NCBI RefSeq assembly: GCF_016904885.1
Contig: NZ_JADWYI010000001.1
Location: 6,386,001 to 6,450,000, forward strand
Length of the DNA: 64,000 bases
Origin: Archangium primigenium
GTDB lineage: Bacteria; Myxococcota; Myxococcia; Myxococcales; Myxococcaceae
Reading direction: 5' to 3'
The notes beneath the pieces are model-generated. The model saw only the letters and a program-made list of their open reading frames with translations. It had not been told where the DNA came from and made no database searches. Shown in pieces: positions 17,951 to 27,045 of the stretch. A program made the position numbers and the translations under genes. The number at the start of each line of letters is the position of its first letter. Position 1 is the first letter of the stretch.

Positions 17951-18796
17951 ATGACGAGCATTGACACGCTTTACGAGCAGCTGTCCGAGGTCGGCCTGGG
18001 CTACGTCACCCTCGAGGTGCCCCCGCGTCCGGCCGAGGAACTCCAGGCCCCCGAGGCCCTCGCCCGCGCCGCGGACGAAGTGCCCCGTTTCGAACCCGAG
18101 CGGCGCGCCACGGGGCGCACCGTCTCGGCGCTGTACGCGGAGATCCTCGGCGCCACGGTCGTGGAGCCGCCCCGCGAGGTCCCTCCGCACGTGGCCTCCG
18201 CGCGGGAGTTCCTCTACACGGATGCGGCGGAGCACGTGCCCACGCGCGCGTACCAGACGTATCTCACCTACAAGCAGGCCTACGACGCGGCCCGCGCCGC
18301 GGGACGGTCCGGAGAGGCCGAATGGAGGAAGCTCCAGACGGCGCAGCCCGGCCGCATCGAGGCGGCCCTGGCGACCCTCTCCTCCTTCCACCAGGGCGAC
18401 GTGAGCGTGGCCTTCGCCTCCGCGCAGAAGGCCTTCGCCGCCGGACAACGTCAGGGAGAAGCGGGGCCCTACCTGGTCTGCAACGCCCTCCCGCCGCACT
18501 TCTGGGCGCCTCGCCCCGACGCGGAGGACACCGGAGAGGAGGAGCGCCCGTTCACGCGGGTGCTGCTCGAACGCCCCTGGCTGCGCATGGCCCTGCTCAG
18601 CCGCGGCGGGTGGTCCGTGCCTGGACGCGCGGTGGAGGCCTACTCGAATGGGCGGGGGGACGACAGCAACACGGGACTGCTGGCGCTCATCCCCATCGCG
18701 CTCTTCATCGGGTGGCAGGACGACGGGACGCCCCTCATCCTTGGGTGGGACAACCTGATCGTCCCGCCTTGCCCGCCGCGCGCCGACCCACCGTGA
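17951..18796 (+). CDS. Unrecognised family, shortened paralog C of the tandem array
   Basis: 281 residues; ATG 17951 with GAGGAG upstream. It keeps an N-terminal ATGRTVSALYAEILGATVV block (compare TPIGRVEDFYEEIVRAEV in paralog B), the helical YQTYLTYKQAYDAARAAG block, a compact core with FTRVLLERPWLRMALLSRGGW, then SNTGLLALIPIALFI, and the end NLIVPPCPP. The middle beta region of A and B is largely missing, so it is a reduced version of the same fold. No signal peptide. It ends 22 bases before a lipoprotein gene. Function unknown. Confidence 0.7.
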   Translation: MTSIDTLYEQLSEVGLGYVTLEVPPRPAEELQAPEALARAADEVPRFEPERRATGRTVSALYAEILGATVVEPPREVPPHVASAREFLYTDAAEHVPTRAYQTYLTYKQAYDAARAAGRSGEAEWRKLQTAQPGRIEAALATLSSFHQGDVSVAFASAQKAFAAGQRQGEAGPYLVCNALPPHFWAPRPDAEDTGEEERPFTRVLLERPWLRMALLSRGGWSVPGRAVEAYSNGRGDDSNTGLLALIPIALFIGWQDDGTPLILGWDNLIVPPCPPRADPP

Positions 18797-18818
18797 AGGC
18801 GTCGTGAAGGGACCGCAC

Positions 18819-19568
18819 ATGTCACGAACAGCCCGACTCCCGCTCCTGGTCCTGCTGGCCACCGGTTGCTCCCCCCCCGGGGTGGAGCCACCCGGGGAAC
18901 CGCCCACGCCTCCCGACGGACAGCCTACGCCCTCCTACTCGGCGGAACGGGTGACGAGCGCCTGCGACGACCTGTCTTCCGCCGAGGTGCTCGAGTTCGG
19001 CACGTTCACCCAGGTGACGGATTACACGGACCTGCCCTTTCCCTTCGCCTTGTTCGGACAGCCCGCGACCCGGTTCGTGGCCTCCGCGCAGGGCTTGATC
19101 TTCCTCGGCGGCGCCTCCCTGTTCGTCGCCACCAGCCCAGCGCCCCAGCGGCCCCCGGACGCGCGGATACCCAACGGCTGGGTGGCGCCCTTCTGGGATT
19201 CACGGCTCACCCCCCTGGATGCCAGACGGAGTGACGTGCGGGTGCTGAGGACGGGGACCGGCGCCACCGAGCGGCTGGTGATCGGCTACCAGCACTTCAC
19301 GCTGCGCGTCCCGTCGGAGACGGTGCCCAACCCCGAGGTCCGGCTGTCCTTCCAGGTCGCCTTGCTGCGCGAGCGTCAGGCCATCGAGTTCCGCTATTGC
19401 CAGTTGGAGCCAGGCCCGGGGGCGAGCCAGGAATTGCGCGCTCGGGTGCTCGGCTCCGCCGCCGAGATCGGGCTCGAGTCCGCCGAGGGCGATCTCGGTG
19501 CGTCCTTCTCCTTCCAGGAGCCGCTGCTCTCGGAAGGCGGCGCGATCCGGTTCACGCCCGGGCCCTGA
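18819..19568 (+). CDS. Lipoprotein with beta-sandwich (nidogen-like) domain
   Basis: 249 residues from ATG 18819, preceded by GAAGGGA. The lipobox is LLATGC, followed by a Pro-rich linker. The mature domain (LPFPFALFGQPATRFVASAQ, then GLIFLGG, then WVAPFWDSRLTPLD, and VIGYQHF) resembles the nidogen-like/extracellular beta-sandwich repeats seen in many myxobacterial surface proteins. It directly follows paralog C on the same strand and may be its surface partner (inference from position only). Confidence 0.65.
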   Translation: MSRTARLPLLVLLATGCSPPGVEPPGEPPTPPDGQPTPSYSAERVTSACDDLSSAEVLEFGTFTQVTDYTDLPFPFALFGQPATRFVASAQGLIFLGGASLFVATSPAPQRPPDARIPNGWVAPFWDSRLTPLDARRSDVRVLRTGTGATERLVIGYQHFTLRVPSETVPNPEVRLSFQVALLRERQAIEFRYCQLEPGPGASQELRARVLGSAAEIGLESAEGDLGASFSFQEPLLSEGGAIRFTPGP

Positions 19569-19569
19569 G

Positions 19570-20376
19570 CTACACGCCGTGCGGCGGGTCTTCCTCCGGC
19601 TTCACCATCCGCTCGCCGTGGAAGGCCCTCGTCGATGCGTAGAACCGTGCGATCTCCTCCGGCTTCAGGCCGCATTCGTGGGCGACCTCCTCCAGCGTCG
19701 GCAGGCGGAAGAGCTTCGCGAAGGCCCGGTCCACCTGGTTCATGCGCTCGATGTCCGCCAGACTCAGCCGGATGCGCGGGGCGTCCGCGACATCGAGGAT
19801 CTGACTCACGAAGGCGGAGCCCCGGTCGAAGCGCTCCTCCAGCTCCGCCACCTTCTCCACCTTCAAATCCAGCCAGGCCTCGAGCGCGCGATCCAGCTCG
19901 GCTTGCGCCTCGGCGATCACCTCCGACAAGGCGTCATCCCATCGCGAGAGTTCCTCCGCGCGCATGGTGGGATGGGCCCGCGCGCAGATGTCCAGGGCCG
20001 CGGACAGCGCGGGCAGGTTCGTCCAGGGACTCGCGCGAAACTGGTCGATCATCCAATCCCGGACGTGGACGTTCACGACGTCGGTCCCGTTCCAGGGGTC
20101 GGTCGCGTAGCCATTGCCAAACCACTGGCCGTGCCCCCCGTTGTGCACCTGGGACAGGTAGCGGAACACCAGCTCGGCGAGCGGCGCGGCCTCACCGTAT
20201 TCCTCGCCAAAGCGCTTCAGGGCCTTCAGCCCCTTCGTCGGCAGGCCCCATGCCCGGGCCTGATCACCGTAGAGCAGGGACAGGAGCGAGGACGGCTCGA
20301 GGGTCCGCGCCCCTTCGAGCCATCGCTGTCCCAGGAGCAACCGCCGCAGGTTCTCGAGAGCCGATTCCGGATTCAT
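19570..20376 (-). CDS. DMP19-domain-like protein
   Basis: 268 residues. The N-terminal half has AELVFRYLSQVHNGGHGQWF followed by GNG, the central block of the DMP19/DUF4375 family. The C-terminal half is helical (DLKVEKVAELEERFDRGSAF) and ends in an acidic/His tail. DMP19 from Neisseria is a DNA mimic that binds a transcription factor; whether that role applies here is open. The ATG is 54 bases from the TGAC-RY-GTCA array at 20431, so this gene is a candidate target of that site. Convergent with the lipoprotein gene, with one base between the stops. Confidence 0.6.
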   Translation of the reverse strand: MNPESALENLRRLLLGQRWLEGARTLEPSSLLSLLYGDQARAWGLPTKGLKALKRFGEEYGEAAPLAELVFRYLSQVHNGGHGQWFGNGYATDPWNGTDVVNVHVRDWMIDQFRASPWTNLPALSAALDICARAHPTMRAEELSRWDDALSEVIAEAQAELDRALEAWLDLKVEKVAELEERFDRGSAFVSQILDVADAPRIRLSLADIERMNQVDRAFAKLFRLPTLEEVAHECGLKPEEIARFYASTRAFHGERMVKPEEDPPHGV

Positions 20377-20430
20377 CCCTCCCCTCTTGCCATGAGCTCG
20401 CCCTCGGGATCCACAAGCCAGGGGCCTCGC

Positions 20431-20451
20431 TGACGTGTCAATGACAGGTCA
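20431..20451. promoter_or_regulatory. Tandem TGAC-RY-GTCA operator-like decamers
   Basis: TGACGTGTCA (20431-20440) and TGACAGGTCA (20442-20451) start 11 bases apart. The same decamer type at the same 11-base phase recurs at 31747-31798. The site lies between the divergent DMP19-like gene and the micropeptide gene. An extended -10-like TGCTAGAGT follows at 20471-20479. Regulator unknown. Confidence 0.5.
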
Positions 20452-20543
20452 ATGAAGCAGGTCCGGTGCCTGCTAGAGTGTGACGGGCGCGAGCCCGCGC
20501 AGGGCAGCGCCGCAGTCCCCCCCGCAGTCCCTGGAGGTCCCCG

Positions 20544-20696
20544 ATGCACGCAGCACAGCACCTGGCCGGAGCGCAGAAGGAGTCCCGGAAGAAAGTGATC
20601 ACCGCGGACGATGTTCGCGGCGATGTGTCCCCGATGCACGCGGGACCTCCGGGCCCTCCTGGACCTCCGGGCCCTCCCGGAGCGCTCACGCGCTGA
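20544..20696 (+). CDS. 50-residue collagen-like micropeptide
   Basis: A short open frame, ATG 20544 to TGA 20694-20696, with an excellent GGAGGT site five bases upstream. Residues 1-33 form a polar, leader-like segment (MHAAQHLAGAQKESRKKVIT, then ADDVRGDV). Residues 34-46 are four perfect collagen-type triplets, GPPGPPGPPGPPG, then ALTR. There is no signal peptide. The 14 bases TCCCCGATGCACGC occur at the start and again at 20627-20640, so an internal start at residue 31 is possible. It is followed by a strong hairpin and then the cupin gene. A modified-peptide precursor or a structural peptide are both possible; neither is shown. Confidence 0.7.
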   Translation: MHAAQHLAGAQKESRKKVITADDVRGDVSPMHAGPPGPPGPPGPPGALTR

Positions 20697-20737
20697 GGGC
20701 ACCCGCGCCGCCAAGGCTTCAGGCCTGAGCGGCGTCT

Positions 20738-20784
20738 CCCCCGCGAGAGGGCCCGTACGGACGGGCTTCCTCGCGGGGGTTGTT
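20738..20784 (+). terminator. Strong hairpin between micropeptide and cupin genes
   Basis: CCCCCGCGAG (20738-20747) pairs with CTCGCGGGGG (20770-20779), and the inner GGCCCGT pairs with ACGGGC; TTGTT follows. This can act as a partial terminator that makes the short upstream message more abundant than the cupin message. Confidence 0.65.
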
Positions 20785-20800
20785 CGTACGGGGAATCGCC

Positions 20801-22024
20801 ATGGAACAGGTCGCTCAATTCCTGAAGCATCTCGGCGAATGGGTCGAACGCGATTGGAGCCGGTCGGCGTTCGACCTCGCCGCCTTTCCGGAGACCGCGG
20901 TCCGGGCGCTGCGGACGTGCCGACCCACCGAGCACCTCTCGGCGATGGACATCGTCGAGTGGGTGCATGGCACGGACGCGCTCCCGGCGCAGATGGACAT
21001 CGCCGCCCGGTTCGGCAATCCGCCCGTGACGGTGTTCCGTGGCCAGGGCTTCCACATCGATGTCTATTATTGGCTGGAGGGGGACACCGACATCCACCAG
21101 CACGCCTTCTGCGGCGCCTTCACCGTGCTCCAGGGGACGAGCCTCCAGGGCGTCTACGCCTTCGAGAAGGGCCGCGTCCTCCATCCGCGCCTCATCCAGG
21201 GCCAGCTCGCGCTGGAATCACTGCGGCTCATGACGCCCGGGGACATCCAGCCCCTCGCCGCCGGGGCGGACTTCCTCCACAGCGTCCTGCATCTGGATTA
21301 CCCCACCGTGACGCTGTTGATCCGCGCCGATGTCCCGGCGTCGGGCCCGCAGCACAGCTACGCGATGCCGGGACTGTCCTATCTGCACCTGGGCTTCTGC
21401 GAGCAGCCGCTGCGGCGCCGGGTCCAACTCCTGCGGATGATGGACCGGGTGGATCCCCCGCGGATGCGCGAGCAGCTGCGGGCGGGGCTGCGGACCGCGG
21501 ATCCCCTGACCTTCGCGCACCTGGTGTTCGAATCCAGGCCCCTGTTCCAGAATGACTGGCAGGGCTTCGCGGACATCCTGAACGACGTCTACCCCGAGCA
21601 GGAGGAGGTGCTCGACGCCCTGCTGCCGGTGCTGCGTGACGTGAAGCGCATCAACCGCCTCCACGGCTTGAAGAACGCGATCGCCCGGGAGCCGGACCTG
21701 CGCTACCTGACCGCCCTGCTCTTCTTCTGCACGCACCGGTCGCGGTTCATCGAGGCCCTGCGGTCGCGGTTCCCCGAGGCCGAGCCGATGGAGAAGGCCT
21801 GTGCCCTGCTCTCCCGCCTCTCCACGGTGGCGGGACATGACCTGGGATTCGACATGACGCCCGCGGCGACCACCGCCCTGCGCGCGCTGTTGCGGGGCCA
21901 GAGCGAGGGCGCGCTGCTCGCCACGGCCCGGCCCGAGGCCCCGCCCGCCGACCTCGCGAAGGCCTACCACACGCTGCGCGGCAGTGACCTCCTGTCCACC
22001 TTGCTCTCGACGAATCAGGTATAG
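20801..22024 (+). CDS. Cupin-fold protein of unknown function, micropeptide neighbour
   Basis: 407 residues from ATG 20801. Residues ~75-180 look like a cupin barrel: FHIDVYYWLEGDTDIHQHAF gives the first metal motif (His99-x-His101), LQGVYAFEKG a candidate acidic ligand, and ADFLHSVLHLDYPTVTLLIR the second motif (His160, His164). The remaining ~220 residues are alpha-helical with no recognised domain. Cupins of this type bind Fe, Mn or Zn and are often oxygenases. Together with the micropeptide 105 bases upstream it could be a peptide-modifying enzyme, for instance a hydroxylase acting on the prolines (hypothesis). Alternatives: an independent metabolic oxygenase or a metal-binding regulator. 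Confidence 0.65.
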   Translation: MEQVAQFLKHLGEWVERDWSRSAFDLAAFPETAVRALRTCRPTEHLSAMDIVEWVHGTDALPAQMDIAARFGNPPVTVFRGQGFHIDVYYWLEGDTDIHQHAFCGAFTVLQGTSLQGVYAFEKGRVLHPRLIQGQLALESLRLMTPGDIQPLAAGADFLHSVLHLDYPTVTLLIRADVPASGPQHSYAMPGLSYLHLGFCEQPLRRRVQLLRMMDRVDPPRMREQLRAGLRTADPLTFAHLVFESRPLFQNDWQGFADILNDVYPEQEEVLDALLPVLRDVKRINRLHGLKNAIAREPDLRYLTALLFFCTHRSRFIEALRSRFPEAEPMEKACALLSRLSTVAGHDLGFDMTPAATTALRALLRGQSEGALLATARPEAPPADLAKAYHTLRGSDLLSTLLSTNQV

Positions 22025-22053
22025 TCCGGATTCCCAATTTCCTGGAGATTCCG

Positions 22054-22455
22054 ATGCCGACGTTCTCTCGCTCCCTCGCCCTGCTTGGTCTGATGGCCGC
22101 CGCCACCGTGCCCGCCCAGGCCCAGGCGGGGTGCCCCTACCTGTCCGTATCGATCCAGGGCCCCTCGCAGATCTCCCGCTATGGGGGCGTCCAGTACTAT
22201 CAGGCGCTCACCGTGGGGGGCACCATCACCCCGGCGCTCTACTACACGTGGTCCTACCGCTCGAGCACGACGAGCTACGGCAGCGTCTGGGGCCCCTCCT
22301 CGTCACACCAGGGCGGCGAGTTCGAGGCGGTGAATGAAATCCGCGCCTCGTGCTTCCTCAAGCGCTTCGAGCTGAAGGTGGTCGTCACGGACTCGTGCGG
22401 CGTCACGGCGACGGCCACGAAGGTCGTCTCGTTCGATCCCAGCGAGTGCCCGTAG
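22054..22455 (+). CDS. Small exported four-cysteine protein with Ig/PKD-like fold
   Basis: 133 residues. Signal peptide LALLGLMAAATVPAQAQA; ribosome-binding site GGAG six bases before ATG 22054. The mature part starts GCPYLSVSIQGPSQI and has alternating beta strands (YYTWSYRSS and ELKVVVTDSCG, then VVSFDPSECP) typical of a PKD/Ig-like domain. Four Cys could form two disulfides. It follows the cupin gene by 29 bases and may be co-transcribed; no function can be given. Confidence 0.65.
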   Translation: MPTFSRSLALLGLMAAATVPAQAQAGCPYLSVSIQGPSQISRYGGVQYYQALTVGGTITPALYYTWSYRSSTTSYGSVWGPSSSHQGGEFEAVNEIRASCFLKRFELKVVVTDSCGVTATATKVVSFDPSECP

Positions 22456-22534
22456 CGCCCCACCGCCCCGAAGGCGCTCCGCCCGGAGGAGTTCTCCTCG
22501 CCATGGGCCGCGGGTTGAAGAATGCTCCGCGCCC

Positions 22535-23830
<1,296 letters not shown>

Positions 23831-23839
23831 CGCCCCGGC

Positions 23840-25096
23840 TCAGGCGCCCGCGGAGAGCCCCTCTGCTTCCTCGGCCCGCTCGAAGGCGGCGGCCCGGCGC
23901 TCCTGCGCGGAGTAGTCGGGCAGTTGGAGCGTCTCCGCGGGCGGCCGGAGCACCTTGCCCAGCGCGCGGGTGACCAGCGGATGGGTGGCGGAGCGCAGCA
24001 CGGAGTGGAACACCTTGATGCCGAGCCGGGTCCTCGGGTTGGCGAGCCGCGGGATGCCCGGCGGCAGGTGCTGGGTCCGCGTGACGTAGGGGCGCATCAG
24101 GGCCTCGTAGGAGGCGAACGCGGCCTGGTGGCTGCCCCGGTAGCGCGCCAGCTCTCCCGCGAGGATGTAGGCGCCCACCAGGGCCAGCGTGGTGCCCATG
24201 CCCGTCACCCCCGAGGGCGCGTAGGCCGCATCCCCCACCACGGCCACGCGCCCGCGCGACCAGCAGGGCATGCGGACCTGGGTGATGCCCTGGAGGTAGA
24301 AGTCCGGCGAGTGCTCCATCTCGGCCAGCACCCGGGGCGTCTCCCAGCCCGCGTGGGCGAAGAGCCGTTGGAGCATGTCCTTCTGGGCCCGGGGATCGAG
24401 CTTGTCGTGGCCCGGATTGGACGACAGGTACGTGAGCAGGGCCCGGGTCGTCCCGAGATTATCGGGGCGCAACAGGACACTCCGGCCGTCCGGTAGTGCG
24501 CATGCGCGGGCCCAGGTGCCATCGGAGTCGACGCGCGGAATGGTGAAGTAGGCCGCGTAGCCCCCGAGGAACCGGAGCTCGGTCCCGGCGCCGAACACCA
24601 GATCCCGCGTCTTCGAGCGCGTGCCGTCCGCGGCGATCACCAGATCGAAGGTGCGCTCGCCCCCGTTCAGCAAGCGCACCTGGACCTTGTCGTCCTCCTC
24701 GTGCAGGGACTCCACCCGGTCGCCGAACAGGTACTCCGTCTCGTGGCGCGTGTGCTCGTACAGCATCGAGGCGAGCTCGCCCCGGAGGATCTCCACCCCC
24801 GCGATGGGACCTTCACCCCCGAAGTCGTCCGCCCTCAGGGAGGCGCGTATCTGGCCGCCCTCGTCGAGGAAATGGATTCCCTCCTCGCGGGTCGTCCGCG
24901 CGTGGACCTGCCGCTCGAGGCCCATCTTGTACACGACATCCTTGCCCGCCCCCCGCAGGTCCACCGTCTGCCCGCCGAGCCGCAGGTCCGGAGCCCGCTC
25001 CACGACGACCGGGTTCATGCCGTAGCGGCGCAGCCAGTAGGCGAGCACGGGGCCCGCGATGCTCGCGCCCGCGATGAGAATGGAGGGAGAGGTCAT
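23840..25096 (-). CDS. FAD-dependent monooxygenase (PHBH/TetX-like)
   Basis: 418 residues. N-terminal FAD Rossmann motif ILIAGASIAGPVLAYWLRRY (GxSxxG form) and VVVERAPDLRLGGQ; the DG motif DLVIAADGTRSKTRDLV; the GD motif VVGDAAYAPSGVTGMGT. Together these define class A flavoprotein aromatic hydroxylases. The C-terminal helices match the family length (~400). Substrate unknown; antibiotic or aromatic hydroxylation is typical. Convergent with the sugar dehydrogenase gene, nine bases apart. Confidence 0.9.
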   Translation of the reverse strand: MTSPSILIAGASIAGPVLAYWLRRYGMNPVVVERAPDLRLGGQTVDLRGAGKDVVYKMGLERQVHARTTREEGIHFLDEGGQIRASLRADDFGGEGPIAGVEILRGELASMLYEHTRHETEYLFGDRVESLHEEDDKVQVRLLNGGERTFDLVIAADGTRSKTRDLVFGAGTELRFLGGYAAYFTIPRVDSDGTWARACALPDGRSVLLRPDNLGTTRALLTYLSSNPGHDKLDPRAQKDMLQRLFAHAGWETPRVLAEMEHSPDFYLQGITQVRMPCWSRGRVAVVGDAAYAPSGVTGMGTTLALVGAYILAGELARYRGSHQAAFASYEALMRPYVTRTQHLPPGIPRLANPRTRLGIKVFHSVLRSATHPLVTRALGKVLRPPAETLQLPDYSAQERRAAAFERAEEAEGLSAGA

Positions 25097-25183
25097 GTCC
25101 GTGTCCTGGGTGGACCGGGGCGAAGGATCCCCGGTTCACCCAGAGGGCTAGCCATGGCACGGACCTGGCGCAAGGGTGCGGGC

Positions 25184-26788
25184 TCAGCGCACCTCGAAGT
25201 CGTAGATGCGCGTGGCGGGATCACCCACCTGGGACGCGGTGGTCACGTTGAGCTTGATGTAGCGCGCCGAGGTGGCGCTGATGGCGTGGGTCGAGGTGTT
25301 GGCGGTGTTGTTGGTCACCGTCACCGGGGTGCTCCACGTCGTGCCGTTGCTCGAGGTCTGGATGGTGAACGCCTTGGTGTTCCAGGTGTTCGACTCGCCA
25401 CCCGCGCCGGCATGCTGGACCACGAAGCTCTTGACCGTCTGCACCGAGCCGAGATCCACCTGCAGCCAGCCCGGGGAGACGAGCGAGCAGAACTTGTCGG
25501 TGGTGCCACCGGAGACGCTGCCGTTGACCGCCTTGGCGGGCGTCTCGGTGGTGTTGCAGGCGGTGGAGCCCGTCGCCGGCTTGTTGAGCGCCAGGTTGAC
25601 GAAGCCCGAGCCGACCGAGACCGTCTGGGTCTTGGTGTGGGTGGCGCCCTTGTTGTCCGTCACGGTCAGGGTGACGGTGTAGTTGCCGGCGCTGGCGTAG
25701 ACCCGGCTGGGGTTGGTCGCGGTCGAGCCGGTGCCATCACCGAAGTTCCAGCTGCGCGCGGCGATGGTGCCGTCGCTGTCGGTGGAGGCGTCGCTGAAGG
25801 TCGCGGTCAGGCCGCTCACGGTGACGCCGAAGTGGGCCACGGGCGGGGTGTTGCCGCTGACCGCGGTGTTGATCGCCGACGCGTACTGCGCGGACGTGCC
25901 CTGCGCCTTGCACGCCTGGATGTCGTCGTAGAGCCACATGAAGCCACCGGCGATGCCCGCGGAGGCCTTCCAGTTGCTCATCTTGCTCTGCACCGTGGCC
26001 GGGCTGTCGCCGCTGCCACAGCCCGAGCCGTGGCGCGACCACAGGCCCGGGTCCACGGTCATGCCCATGGCGGTGTTCCAGCTCGCCGGGTTGTTGCCCG
26101 CGCCGCCGTCGTACACCTGCAGGTAGATGATATCGACCGCGCTGCCCAGGTTGTCCTTGAGGCCCTTCCAGAAGCTCTGGTTGGTGTAGGGCGCGAAGGT
26201 GATCTTGTAGCCCAGGCCCACCAGCATCTGTCCGAACTGGGCGGTCGGCGTGAGGTTGTAGGCGCTCTCGTCATCGAAGTTGACCGCGGCGGCGCCCGTG
26301 ATGCTCTTGAGCACCTGGAAGTTGCGGTACAGGATGCTGTTGCTCCCGGTGCCGCAGACGAGCGTGCTGCCACAGCCGGCGGCGGTGCCGTTGACCAGCT
26401 TGATCATCCGCTCGAAGTCCGGAACGCCCCAGGCGCCGATGGAGACCTCGATGCGGTTGACCGACGTCGGCGCCGTCTTGAGCGAGGCCAGCCGCGTGGG
26501 CCAGGCCGGATCGCCCACGTACGCGCCGTTCTTGACCACCGGGATGTCGTTGTAGACGAGGTCCCCGTTGTCCTCGATGTGGAAGCTCCACAGCATCACG
26601 GTGGTGAAGCCCGAGGCGCGCAGGTCGTCCATCACCGCGGTGCCACCGGAATAGAACGGGCCCCCGCCATAGACCGCCGAGCGGGCCTGGGCGTCGGGCG
26701 TGAGCGCGGCCAGCGCCAGGGCGGCGAGCCCCGGCAGGGCCCGGCGGGCGGAACGAAGGCAGGACGAGAGGGTCTTCGACTTCGGCAT
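25184..26788 (-). CDS. Secreted GH18-like glycoside hydrolase with PKD and F5/8 type C domains
   Basis: 534 residues from ATG 26788 (GGGAGA eight bases upstream). Signal peptide ends near TPDAQA. Residues ~40-330 look like a GH18-type TIM barrel: AAVNFDDESAYN on strand 4 (a divergent DxxDxE), DIIYLQVYDGG on strand 6, and GGFMWLYDDI on strand 8. Residues ~335-420 are a PKD domain (SWNFGDGTGSTATNPSRVYA), and ~425-534 an F5/8 type C (CBM32-like) domain starting NLALNKPATGS. It probably cleaves chitin-like or peptidoglycan-like glycans outside the cell. The catalytic assignment rests on a loose match, so enzymatic activity is not certain. Confidence 0.7.
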   Translation of the reverse strand: MPKSKTLSSCLRSARRALPGLAALALAALTPDAQARSAVYGGGPFYSGGTAVMDDLRASGFTTVMLWSFHIEDNGDLVYNDIPVVKNGAYVGDPAWPTRLASLKTAPTSVNRIEVSIGAWGVPDFERMIKLVNGTAAGCGSTLVCGTGSNSILYRNFQVLKSITGAAAVNFDDESAYNLTPTAQFGQMLVGLGYKITFAPYTNQSFWKGLKDNLGSAVDIIYLQVYDGGAGNNPASWNTAMGMTVDPGLWSRHGSGCGSGDSPATVQSKMSNWKASAGIAGGFMWLYDDIQACKAQGTSAQYASAINTAVSGNTPPVAHFGVTVSGLTATFSDASTDSDGTIAARSWNFGDGTGSTATNPSRVYASAGNYTVTLTVTDNKGATHTKTQTVSVGSGFVNLALNKPATGSTACNTTETPAKAVNGSVSGGTTDKFCSLVSPGWLQVDLGSVQTVKSFVVQHAGAGGESNTWNTKAFTIQTSSNGTTWSTPVTVTNNTANTSTHAISATSARYIKLNVTTASQVGDPATRIYDFEVR

Positions 26789-27045
26789 GGGGACATCTCC
26801 CGCCATGCGCGTCTCGGGGACGCGCTGGCATCCGTCGCCAGCCTTGGCGACGGGCGCACAGTGCGAGCGCCGAAAGCCAGATGTCAACACGGAAATCAAT
26901 ATAAACAGGTAAAACCCGAGAGCGGTCTGGCTTCACACTTGGTGGAGCCCGAAGTGACTTCTCGTTTTTCGAGATTTGAAGAGAACGCGGCTACGCTCCG
27001 TTCCCTGGTGCACCAACCACTCCCCCCCGGGAGAAAGGGCATTTA

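Noticed and set aside
16358-18907. A long minus-strand open frame opposite the tandem paralogs
   Set aside because: The plus strand shows three mutually similar proteins with good ribosome-binding sites; the minus frame is low-complexity.
20438-21184. Minus-strand frame with GGPGGPGGP
   Set aside because: It is the antisense of the plus-strand GPP codons; no ribosome-binding site and it overlaps the cupin gene.
25155-25172. A GG-N10-GC element resembling a sigma-54 promoter
   Set aside because: It points along the plus strand into the antisense of two minus-strand genes; the -12 part does not match TTGC.
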